From: Peromyscus leucopus
Taxonomy: Eukaryota; Chordata; Mammalia; Rodentia; Cricetidae
Reading direction: 5' to 3'
DNA length: 64,000 nucleotides
Assembly: GCF_004664715.2 (NCBI RefSeq)
Contig: NC_051075.1
Coordinates: forward strand, 25,330,215 to 25,394,214
Of this stretch, positions 37,860 through 48,900 are shown piece by piece. The position numbers were made by a program, and so were the translations under genes. The notes under the pieces were generated by a model. It worked only from the letters and a program-made list of their open reading frames with translations, made no database searches and was not told the DNA's origin. Each line of letters opens with the position of its first letter. Position 1 is the stretch's first letter.

Positions 37860-39445
37860 GAGAGAGAGACAGAGAGAGAGAGACACAGAGAGAGAGATGA
37901 GAAGCTGGGGCTGGGGAAGTCCATGAACTGGAGAAGTTTAGGGTAGAGAGCACTGTGAGAAGAGCCATAGGTACTTACAATCGTGCGGCAGCCCGGAGGC
38001 CAGCATGTCGTTGGTATGTTAATAGACGCCGTGGAGAGCCATTTGTCCCCACTTTCTTTCCAGTCCTGACAATCCGGATAGCACAACTCTACTCTTTGAG
38101 TGTCTTGCAGATTTAGAGCTATGTGAGCACATCTGAAGAAGCGAGCATTGGGGAATTAGTTCACAAAGGGGTGCAAAGGCCGGGGGCCACCGTGAGAATT
38201 CTGGAGAGATTTATAGTTGGGGGAGGCACCGGTGATGCCCACCAAGGGCACTGGAAAAAGTTTGCATTAGTCCCCGTCTCTAAACACCAAAAAGGACAAA
38301 AAAGTTTAAAAACAGGTGTTCTGAAAAGCCATAAGGTGGTTAATTGGGAATCTCTGTGCTAGGAGTGGGTTCCCTTCTTAGGAGCAGTTAGCCAGAGGTC
38401 GAAGAGGTGCCTAGAACAGTAACGGCTGTTGCCACTGTTCTTGGTTGCATCCCAGAACTGAATGGTAAGACACTGCTGTTGAAGAGGTTGCATGCTTTGG
38501 TTCCTGCACTTGGAGAAATAAAGACAGGACTCGAGCAGCCCTAAGTATCCCCTCCCTGCAAGCTAGCTCCTTTAGTACCAGAAGTAGGTACTGAGCATGC
38601 TGGAGAGAAGTAAGGCCCCGTGGATCCTGCTTCACTTGGATCCTGTTTCACGATGGAAGTGCTAGGTCAGAGGTGCCGGCCAGTGAACAGTGGCCCAGTT
38701 AATGGATAGAACCAACTTTCTTCTGACTGGACGTAAGGCCCACCTCACAGAGGCCATTCACATCTGGATGGGGGACGAAAGCCTGTTACCAGGAAGTAAT
38801 GGGCTATAGTGGGGAAACAAGGGTTATTGATTGGTTAGATGATGTACCGGCTTAAGTGCTCCCCAACATCTGTGTTTACAATCAGGTTATTATTGCAGTC
38901 CGTGTCTGTTTGGATACATTTCTGATTCCCTTCCCTCACCTGCGTTTTTTAGTGGGAGAAATACCCAGAAGACTCACCGACGGCCATGTTCTGGATGCAG
39001 ATGCAGCCTTTGGTGGGGGTGAGGGGGTTCCCACATCCCTGGAGCCTTAGGAGGAGGGGTTAGAGCTTGTCTTCCTCAAAGAAGGGGTTTTTCACAATAA
39101 TGGAGCACACAGCAATTTCTAGTAGGAGAAGGCAACAGGGAAATTTGGGAAAAGACTATTTCTTCACATCTAAGGTCCCTACATTCAGGGAGCTGGTAGC
39201 TGGGATGACAATGGAGGTCAACTTTTCAAGACAGCATCATTCTTCAACTTATCTAGGAGTGAAATTCCAAGTTATAGGCTTTATAAAATAATTGGGGGAC
39301 ATGACACATGTATTTTCTGTTAATCTTGTCTCCTCATTAAGGAGAATTAGTATGTTATGATGGAAACAGTCTAAATAAAATTAGCTGTTTAACACAGATT
39401 TTCATTTTCCATTCATACCAAGACTCATATCCACGAGCCTTCATC
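36625..39445. other. Intergenic, no gene recognised
   Basis: Moderately GC-rich DNA with one GA microsatellite. The segment at about 38100-38870 has a repeat-like feel but I cannot assign it. No exon was seen. Confidence 0.45.
37799..37898 (+). repeat. (GA)n microsatellite with GACA interruptions
   Basis: About 50 purine dinucleotides broken by a few GACAGA units near the right end. Confidence 0.97.
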
Positions 39446-39470
39446 TGGTTGGTTGGTTGGTTGGTTGGTT
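39446..39470. repeat. (TTGG)n microsatellite
   Basis: Six tandem GGTT tetranucleotides. Confidence 0.93.
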
Positions 39471-39499
39471 TTTTCAAGCTGTAAATAGAGAACATTTAG

Positions 39500-39690
39500 G
39501 GTCTGGAGAGATGGCTCAGTGGTTAAGGGCATTGGCTGCTCTTCAGAGGAACTGAGTTCCCTCATAGCTGGTTCCCATCTGCAACCTCCAGTGCTAAGAA
39601 CTGAATGTCTTCTGGCCTCCAGGGGCACTGCATGTGTGTGGTACACAGACTACACCCAGGCAAAACACTCCAACACACGAAACTGAAAAA
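39500..39690 (+). mobile_element. B3 (B2-family) SINE
   Basis: The head ggtctggagagatggctcag, the body gtcttctggcctccaggggc and the distal acacccaggcaaaacactcc match B3, moderately diverged. Confidence 0.9.
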
Positions 39691-42600
39691 CTACTTTAAA
39701 GATGGAGAACTTTGGACAACTCAAAACTTCAAATGAGCTACGTTAAACTGTAGAAATATTGCCCCCCTTTGTTGGTAATTGGTTTACAAAAGCATGTGGC
39801 ACATTTGTGGGGAGGATGTTGAAGAAAAGGACTAAAGGAAGCATTGCTTTTCCCACTGTTCTAGACTGTTTTATCCGGACGTGACCCCTGAAAGTGTGGA
39901 ATCAATGTCACCACTGTGAAGTAGCCTAAATGTGAGAGCAGAAACATGGAAGAAACCAGGTCCTCAAGTGACAGTGTTGCTGACCTATGTAACTAGGGAA
40001 ATAACCAACATGGGTTCCTCTATTCACAGACCTCGGTGTTTAAGCCAGGTCAGCAGTAACAGAAGATTATAACCCACTCATGTTTAGCTTTTCTGGGTGG
40101 TTTCATTTCTGTGTTTCTTGAACATGTTCTCCATACTCCTTTCTAAAAGGTTCCAATAGTTCTCTAGAAAGAAGCAACTAGGGCTATTTTCAAGGATATA
40201 GAAGAGATACCAGTGTAGGCTTATAAGGGCAGACATTTCACCTGTTTTGTATCAATGTGGTGTAGTCTCCCTTACATTGACTTCACATTGCCTGTACTCA
40301 CATTGTCCTTCACACATTGACTTCAGTCTGCCTGTACTCAACCACTGTCCAAAAATGTTACATAGAAAATTCCAGAAGGGAATGAATTCCGAAGCTTGCA
40401 GTAACATGATGGAATCTTGTATTTACGAGGCCGGAATGTGCAACATCTTTGCTCAGTTTCTTCACACTGTACACTTCTCCCTCCGGACTTGCAGGGGAGG
40501 CCTCTTAGGCTTCAGATCTCCTGCTGTCGTGCTGGAGTCCTGGTGACACACGTCACCACTCAATGTCTTTCACCTCATCCACTGTCATGCAGGCTCTATC
40601 ATCTCACAGCAGCACAGGAAAGGTGACTACTGTACAGTAAGGCATTCTGAGGAAGAGGCCATAATCAGAATTGCTTTTCTTAAAAAAAAAAAATTCACGT
40701 GTGTGAGTGCTTTCCCTACATGTATGTCTGTGCACCACATTCATGCCTCACTTTTAATTCCTCCTTTCCAGATTTTTCTTTGTAGATGTAAACCATGGTC
40801 AGAGACTGGGACCTTTCAAGCATTTTTTTTCTTTTTTTTTTTCCTTACAGACTTATTAGTTGCCATGATAGTTCCTCTGCTGCTCATCTTTCTACTGAAA
40901 ATAAGATTAGGGCTCTGAGAAGGGAAAAATCAGTGGGGAATAGCTGCTATTTAATTGGCTGCTGTGTGAAGCCTGGAGTTTTTCTTCAGCAGCGTGGTGA
41001 CTTTCAAAGTACAATTCCCAAGCTATTACGGTCTACACACTGGAATCAAGGGGAACATGTAGGAAACAGCTGTCAGTTAAGGTGAACACACATTTTAGGC
41101 CGGTCTTTACTTTTCTGCCTGCCGTTTGTGGGTCCTTTTTCATCTGTAACAAGTAACTTGTTAATCTACATCTGTTTTAAAATCACATTCTAATGAATCT
41201 CTGGGGTGGCTTGTTCTCCAAGATTGGAAGCTAAGTGCTTGAAAAGCTACCCACTCTAGACTCCACGCACACACAAACCGGAAACAGAGCACGAGGCACC
41301 ATATAAAATGCTTGCATAGCTTGTATGAGGCCCTGGGCTGCTTATATTTGGCCTAGATCTTTTGCCATTTTTTTTTTTTTAAAGATGAAATCTCATGTAG
41401 CCTTGGCTGGCCCAATGCAAATGCATCTGACTATTAAATGCAGTATCTATTAAATCTGGGTGGTTTAAGATGTCTTGTCTGATCTAAACCTTTGTGCTTT
41501 CCTGTATATCTGAAATATTTACTATTTTAACAGACCTCTAATTTAACAATTCTAGAATGGCAAAAAAAAATTAACTTCATTTTCCTTTGTTTGGCAGAGA
41601 AAATTCTACCAATATTCAGGTTCCCAATTCCAGATAGCTTGGAAAAAACTATTTCTTAGAGACTGGTAGCAGCACACAGGCCATCCTGGAAAGGCCATTA
41701 ACCCTAGACCTGCTTACCAAAAGCTTAAGTTTATGGACATTTGAAGCATTCTGTCCTATAAAGATGGATGGGTTATTTTTTAAGTGCCCCTATTTACATA
41801 TGACCTTATTTTTGTAAGGTTTAGATTTATAGCAAAATTTAGAATCTGATACTAGAACCTGCATGGCCTCCTCCACTGCTCACCTGCTCCTCCGGGTGGC
41901 CCACAGGACATGGCTGATACTTCCATGGACATGTCACTATCACCAAGAAGGCAGAGCTAGCTCACAGTAGGGCTCACTCTTGTTGCACATTCTGTGGGTT
42001 CAGAAAGAGTACACTGATGTCTTCTGTCCCTTTAGCGTCTTAGTCTTTCCGATGGCCTAAACCCTTCTGCTCTGCCTACGCACTCCGGATTCTTCGGCTC
42101 CCCGCATGCCGACCACTGACCTTTGGCCTCCTCCGTAACTGTGCCCATGCCCAGACTGTCACGTAGTTAGAACTGTATTGTGTGAGGTCTCTTAGAGTTA
42201 CTTCTTTTAGAAATATGTTTCTTCATCCGCTGACTGCTCTTTTCCTTTTAGGGCTGAATACAGTCCTTTTTACACACAGAAAGTTGTTTGCCAGACGCTT
42301 TCTTTAAAAGAAGCATGTACGTGTACACATTTTGCAATCTGAGAATTTTTTTTTTTAAATTCATTCCTCCCAAATAAAGCTTCCTGGAGGAAGAGTGTTA
42401 AGGGAAGCAATTTCATACATATTTAAGTTTCTTGGAATCATTTCTTTAAAAAAAAATCTTTGAAAGTTATTTGCTTATATACATAGGCATAATTTTTACT
42501 TTGGAACTACTTAAAAATTTAATGTTAAGCATATGAATTTTACAGAAATCTTCAGATTTTAAAAATATATTTAGCTGTCAACATATCAGAAAAAAATAAA

Positions 42601-42877
42601 CATCATTTACCATCTAGTTCTAATGAATTCTTAAGATTTAAAAAAGTAGATGTATTTAAAGCCATTTTCTGAATAACTTATAGAAGCATTAAGAGTTTTA
42701 AAATCTTTATTAGAAATGTTAGTAAAAGTTCAGCCATAGTAAGCGCAATTTTTCTTATTTTCTTGGTTTTGAAAGTATCCATCCTTGACAAGAGCAATGA
42801 CGGTTGGCTATACCTACCTGCCAATCGTGTGCCATTAGTAGAGGTAAGACAAATCCATGTCAAGAAACTGAGTCTGG
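39691..42877. other. Intergenic, no gene seen
   Basis: AT-rich DNA with a 40-bp tandem duplication at 40274-40353, A-runs, and a truncated B3-like fragment near 40695-40790. No exon recognised. Confidence 0.5.
40274..40353 (+). repeat. 40-bp tandem duplication, two copies
   Basis: acattgacttca recurs at 40274 and 40314, and gcctgtactca at 40290 and 40330, both exactly 40 bp apart. The copies are diverged elsewhere. Confidence 0.85.
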
Positions 42878-43049
42878 CCAGGCGGTGGTGGCACACACCT
42901 TTAATCCCAGCACTCGGAAGGCAGAGCCAAGTGGATCTCTGTTGAGTTCGAGGCCAGCCTGGTCTACAATGCGAGATCCAGGACAGGCACCAAAACTACA
43001 CAGAGAAACCCTGTCCTCGAAAACAAAACAAATCAAAACAAAACAAAAA
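42878..43049 (+). mobile_element. B1 SINE with target-site duplication
   Basis: A full-length B1 from ccaggcggtggtggcacac to an A-rich tail (aaacaaaacaaatcaaaac). The exact 16-bp duplication aagaaactgagtctgg lies at 42862-42877 and 43050-43065, so this is a recent insertion. Confidence 0.97.
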
Positions 43050-43065
43050 AAGAAACTGAGTCTGG

Positions 43066-45180
43066 AGAAAGACCATCTTTAGAGCCCCCTTTGAATTGAC
43101 CTGATTTCTTTCAGTCACGAAAGTCCTGTTTCCTTTTAGAACTTATTATTCTTAAAACAAACACCTTAAATGTATTCCCCGAAAGCTCAGGGGCTGGGTG
43201 TATGGGGAGGAGGCAGATGGTCTATCCAGACTCAGTCTTTCCTGAACAACAATGTTCTTTGGGCTATGTGAACGTGGAAGCTATTCCAACGGCCACCATC
43301 CACTGTGTTGTTGCATTATCCTTTAATTTCACTGTTAGTCTTAGCATAGTTAAGAATAACTATTGATTAATTCCTGGGGTAAAAGAAAACATCCAAATGT
43401 TTCAAAAAGATGTATGAAAAAATTAAATCATTAAGTTTTCAATATAGATCTCACAAGAGTCCAAAGAACCAATATTGGAATAAATTTTGTCTTTTTAAGG
43501 ATATCCAACTTAAAGTCATAAAATATCAGTTTTTTTAAACAAAATTTTAGATTTATTTTTATGTGTATGAGTTTTAGGTGTGTTTGGCTGGAAGTATGTG
43601 TGTGTGTACCACATGTATGCCTGGTGCCTGGAGAGTTCTGAAGAGAGCATCCGATGGCCTGGAACTGCCACTACATATAGCTGTGAACCACCATGTGGTT
43701 GCTGGGAATCAAACTCCATCCTCTGTCAGAGCAAGAGCTCTTAACCACCGAGCCATCTCTCCAGGCCCCAAATATCAATTTTTATATCTGTAACCCCTAA
43801 ACATCTTATTCGATGGACTGAGATGCCGTCTCTCTATCATACAACATTTTCAGTTAATATCACTGAAAATTTTTTCTCAGTAAATTGAAAATTTTACAAA
43901 GGCCAAAGGTCCCAGCCCATTTTCTTTGTGGCAATAACCTTCATTCATTCCCTAAAGGCCTGGTCCACGTGTAGCAATTTTTGTGCTTGGAGATCTTATC
44001 AAACCAGACATCCTTATTCTGTGGTATACAGTGACCCACATTAAAACAAAACAAAACAGAGTTTGAACCGTGGAGACCAAGTGTTCCTAGTCATAACTTG
44101 GAAGCACCCACAGAGCGCATGTCTGGTGCGGGATCTACTTCAAGGAAGCAGGAGAGGCAGGCTTCCTACATGGGTGTTTCTCAAAACCTGAGTGTCTCAA
44201 GGTCCAAGACACTCTGGTTTGTAAATATCCAGCTGCAGCCAGGAGTGAGGGAAGGCCAAGCCCTTAGGAAACACTTGATAGAGTGTAACCTGGGATGGAC
44301 TGAGGAGGAGGTTTGCTGCTGTCCCCAGAAGTCTTTTTCTAACCACGTTCCACACCTATTTAAGGACACCACCATTAGGAGGAAACAGTTGGGGTGAGAA
44401 ACTCTGTCAAGTAACAAAAACCCGAAAGGAATGGTCATCGGGTAGCTTGGATTAAGGGAGCAATAAGCCTCCCTAACTCCTGGTATCACTTTTCAGTGAG
44501 TGATGCACCCAAGAACGGACAAAAGGCTGAAAGCCTACTAGCTCTAGAATAGTTATCGCCAGACCTTCCTCTGGGCGAATTCCCCACGCTAGCTGCCATC
44601 GGCACGGCCCTTAGTTTTGGCTTTCTCAGCAGGTTCCAGACGCAACAGTAAGTAGTGGTTCTTGGAGGTGAGGTTCTAAGAGTTGGGATGACACTATACT
44701 AAAGCCAATCAAAGACGATTACAAGTTAAGCTGGGCTATAGAGATGGCTCAGCCGTTACAGGCTAGGCTCACAACCAAAATATAAATTGAGGGTATAAAG
44801 ACAGAACTATTGTTATCAGTTCACACGGTAAAGCCAAAGTGTAGCGGCTTTTATAACTGCGTAAGTGATACACGCAGTAAAGGGCGGGCAGAGAGGGAGA
44901 GCAGGAGACAGAGTGAGCTGGCGACAGCACAGCCAGGCCAGTGAGCCAGACCAACGGCTGGTGACGCTTCCTCCAGTCAAGCTCCAGGTTCCTGATTCTC
45001 TTCTAACCTCTCCTCATTTACAAGTGGCCCGAGGGGCAGTTCTGATTCCTGCCTCCAAACAATCCTCAAACAGCTACTGTGTATTTACTGGACGTAACTG
45101 CAGCTGCATCTTTTACATGCTGTCTCCAGCTGTGGTGATAAAACTTCTCTGTGATGGCTTTATTGCTGTCCAAAGACGGA
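43066..45180. other. Intergenic downstream of MBIP
   Basis: One B3 (43545-43768) and a truncated B2/B3 head at about 44731-44785 (gctgggctatagagatggc). Otherwise unique DNA. No gene seen. Confidence 0.5.
43545..43768 (-). mobile_element. B3/B2 SINE
   Basis: A reverse copy: tail agatttatttttatgtgtatg, body caccatgtggttgctgggaat, and the tRNA-like head (ccgagccatctctccaggcc) at the right. Confidence 0.92.
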
Positions 45181-45229
45181 CGCACATTAAATGCTAATGT
45201 GTACTACGTCACTCCTTCAGGACAGACCA

Positions 45230-45358
45230 GCAGGATTTTGCTCACTGTTCTTCACAGCCATCAATGAAGGAGGCTCTCCTGTCATTTCCCTTTAGAGCAG
45301 CAAATCAGGGCACAAAGAGATTAACTTGCTCAAGGCCACACAGCCAGCAGAGTGATAA
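45230..45358 (-). mobile_element. MIR SINE at the MBIP 3' end
   Basis: aacttgctcaaggccacacagccagcagagtg is diagnostic of a reverse MIR. The predicted MBIP cleavage region falls at its edge. Confidence 0.75.
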
Positions 45359-45834
45359 AGTTGATCAATTGTTTATTTACAGTAAGAAAGACATATGGGA
45401 AAAAAGTTTATATACATGCATTTGTCAGTTTTTTTGTCAATAAATTTTTGATAACTGCCCACTATGTACAAAATACTAATATAAACTACGAAACTGGTTA
45501 TTCAATGTTACAAATATAAAGTCCTTTTAAATATCACTATCAAAATAATAATCTCTGGTAGATCACCAAAAGAAGTTATTTCAAATTAAGTTTTTCAATA
45601 TCCAAAATGCCTCCTTTAAAACAGAAGGAAATAAATTCCAACAGTGCTATTTTCAGGGTTTACATCATTTCCAAACACTGGAATACTTGGTTGTGTGCTG
45701 CAAGCCAGACTCATGTGAAAATAAACCTTGACTTCACAGAAAAGTTTACATTGATAAATATGCTGCAAACAGTTAAACATATGTAGGTTACACGCACATG
45801 CATCTTAAAGGAAAGCATTGTGACGAGGCGGTTC
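45355..45834 (-). other. MBIP: MBIP 3' untranslated region
   Basis: AT-rich sequence after the stop codon, with no coding potential. It runs to a predicted cleavage site 10-30 nt past the AATAAA at 45372-45377, giving a 3' UTR of about 480 nt. The distal end abuts a MIR-derived segment. The exact end is inferred; no transcript evidence is available. Confidence 0.7.
45372..45377 (-). terminator. MBIP: Poly(A) signal AATAAA of MBIP
   Basis: The first canonical AATAAA on the gene strand after the stop (tttatt on +), followed within about 25 nt by a GT-rich stretch (CTGGCTGTGTGG), the usual downstream element. No canonical hexamer was seen between it and the stop codon. Confidence 0.72.
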
Positions 45835-45942
45835 TCACGGAAGGTGGTGAGTTGCCATGGATTCTGCTTCTCTTGATTTTCTGAGCAGGGATCGTTTGAG
45901 GGCACTAATTTTCTCATCCAGTTCAGCCAGGGAATAGTTCTG
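45835..45942 (-). CDS. MBIP: MBIP coding exon 9 with stop
   Basis: 108 bp including the TGA at 45835-45837, residues 308-342. It encodes QNYSLAELDEKISALK, with leucine/isoleucine heptads at 312, 319 and 326, and the conserved C-terminus ending MATHHLP. The acceptor is tttccag. Confidence 0.96.
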   Translation of the reverse strand, partial: QNYSLAELDEKISALKRSLLRKSREAESMATHHLP

Positions 45943-48900
45943 CTGGAAATAAGACGAACACAGATTGCCGAAGGAGACTGAAGTTTCTCACTGCAGATAA
46001 GGTGCTAAGTGAACCTAACCATGCGGCAGCACAGCAGTGTATGTTTAAGACTGACAGCTGTGGGTGGTGAATGTGCCAGAATTTAAAGGCATACACTAAC
46101 AAGGCTGCGAGTTCTTCTGGGCTGCAACCTTACGGCTCAGTGCAGGGCATCTGCCTGGCACATGTGAGGCCCTGGATCCCATCCCAACAACACAGAACAA
46201 ATGCATATATAAACACAGAGCCATGCTAACCTGCTTCTCTTTCCTAATGACAAAGCTCTCATGGAGTTTTCGTGCTTTGAAAGGCTAGTAAAAGCTTTTG
46301 TAAAAACAAAACAGAAGTCCTGTGGATCCTCATAATCGATAGCAAAAACCAAACACTGAAGACTTGCTACCTCCCAGTGTTGAGGAAACAGGCCTCCACC
46401 ACTACACCCTGCTTTGGATGCAGGTGCTTGGGTCGGATCTCAGGTCCTCTTGAATGTGCTGTAAGTACTTTGCCCACCAAGACATCTCTCCAGTCATGAA
46501 GTCACCCTCTTTTTTATTTAGATAATGCTAATTAGTGGTGTCCATAATAGGGAAAGGGGAGAACACTGAAGTTATTAGGACATTTAAGTGTTTCCTAACC
46601 TAAATGTTATTCTATTAAAAATAAGGTAAAGATTTTTATGTTTAGTTGGCCTGTTGGAATCATTCTATGCTCTTAAAAGTAAAACTACTTCCCCAATTCA
46701 CCTAAAGTCTGCTAGGGCATGACCTAAATGCAGCCAGAGTGGGCACTACTATTAATCAGAAAGCTCATCAATCTATTTTGGAAGTCCAAAGGAAGACAAA
46801 AGAACTTACTTGAGGGGGTTGGACTTTTCTTCTTTTTCCAGAGAAGTTCTAGTTTAAAAGGAACAAAATAATCAATGTTTAGAAAAATATCAGCATTACT
46901 TCCTTATAGAAGACTGCAATAAATGATAGCATCTGGGAGCCCCAAGCCAAACTCCAAACTTGCCAAGCACTGTCCATGAAGTCACCTCCACAGGGTTGGG
47001 TTCTGTTCCACTGTGGTATATACCAGTGGAACAGCAAGCTCCTCTCTGGCAAATACCTACTTCCCAGTAATTACCAGCTGCTCACGAGTTTGAGTAGCTG
47101 TGGGAAAAGGTGCTCTTTCTAGTTTACAGACTCTTAGTATTAACTTAATGAAACAACAAGCCCCTCACATCCTTATTCTGTGTTCTACATAATATCAAAT
47201 GCTCTGTTTAAGAAGCAGAAGCCAATGGAGACTCAGCAGTTAAAGGCACTGGCTGCTCTTCCAGAGGTCCTGAGTTCAATTCCCAGCACCCACATGGTGG
47301 CTCCCAACCATCTACAATAAGATCTGATGCCCACTTCTGGAGTGCAGGCAAACATGCAAATAGAGCGCTCATATACATTAAAAACAAAAACAAAAACAAC
47401 CCATGTTCTGCTGCCTTGTTCCCCAAGGAAGGCATTCCTTAGCCTGAGGAGTCTCAGCTGTGCAAGGAGATCATGATGCAACCCCTTGGCTGCTACAGCA
47501 AGAGTCAGTCAGGGAACCATGTGTTATGGAGCCAATGTGGGAGTGGCTTTCTCCCAAAGATTCAATAAATTTAAAAAAATAAAAAATTAAGAAGAACAAG
47601 AAGAAGGAGGAGAAGGAGGAGGAGGAGGAGGAGGAAGAGGAGGAGGAGGAGGAGGAGGAAAGAAGCAGCAGAAGAAGCCACCCACCAAATTGTAGAGAAA
47701 CTTCAATGCTCTATCCAGAGGCTTTTTATCTTTTCCAAGCAGGGATTTACTGAAAGCATTTAGCAGGGAAGTGACTCGTAAAAACAGTATTTGGAAAGCT
47801 TTATACTATTTTAGCAATAGATCAACTAAGGCTGAAGAGACATTGCTCTATGAGTTTAGGTGTGAAGTAACATCCCGAGATGGGGACAGGATGGGAAGCA
47901 AACAGTTAAGAGAAACAACTTGGAGACTGGATGTAGGAGAAGTCCAGTTTCTGGTTAGTAAAATGATTCTGTCATTGATAGAAATGAGAAAATCTGGAGG
48001 GGTGATGCTCTTTAGGAGATTGTGAATTTGAAAGTAGAGAAAGGTATGAAGACAGAAACAGCAAATTGTTTTCTGAATTTTATGATCTACACTTGAAATA
48101 GCTGAGACAATCTGTGCTGAAAAGCTGGTTGAAACACAGTGAGTGAGAACTCTGCAATACTCCCAGGCATGCGGCTTACTAACTCCACAGCTGCACTGGA
48201 AAGAAGAATTAGAAATACAGATGGAGATGAGCTGGAGTGAGTTAGGCATTCAGAAAAGGAGGGATGATGGCAAGTTGGGATAAAGTGGTGCTTTGTGAAA
48301 AAACGATTTCTAGATCTTTAAAATTACATCTTTGGATGGAAGACACCCTATGGATTAGCACTAGCCATGACATGCAGGTTAACAGCACAGAACTGGAAAG
48401 GTTTAGACATCCAGACTAACTCTGTCCTCTGAACAGATGTGGCCAAAGCCAAATGGAAAGATTTTAGACTGGCAATCCATAACAGGGCAAGTCCTCTCTA
48501 GGAGCTACCCACCAGTCAACTCAAGGGTTATCTTCCCACTGACAGGAACTAAGAAGTCTGTATGCCTTACTCTCGCTACAGAGTAATGGTATAATGTTGC
48601 AAATTATCTCCAAGTGAACTGAAAGACTATGTGGACTATACTCCAGCCTTTCTGGTTAGGGCATAAGAAAACAATGAGTCCTTATGTCTTAAGGAGTGAT
48701 CGCTTGTTGGAAACTGAATTTCTGAACTATAAAAAGATTTTAATTGAAATGTTTTTTATATAGATTCGCATATAGATGAACTCTACACATGGAGAAGCTT
48801 ATAAAAGCCAGATCAAGGCTGATTTTCATGGGTAACGTGAGAGTACAGCATATGAAAAGGTGAACATTAACAGAAAAAGGAAAATTATATTTGATTCACA

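Noticed and set aside
39446..39470. Short direct repeats as a CRISPR-like array
   Set aside because: Simple tandem tetranucleotides without spacers, in a mammalian genome.
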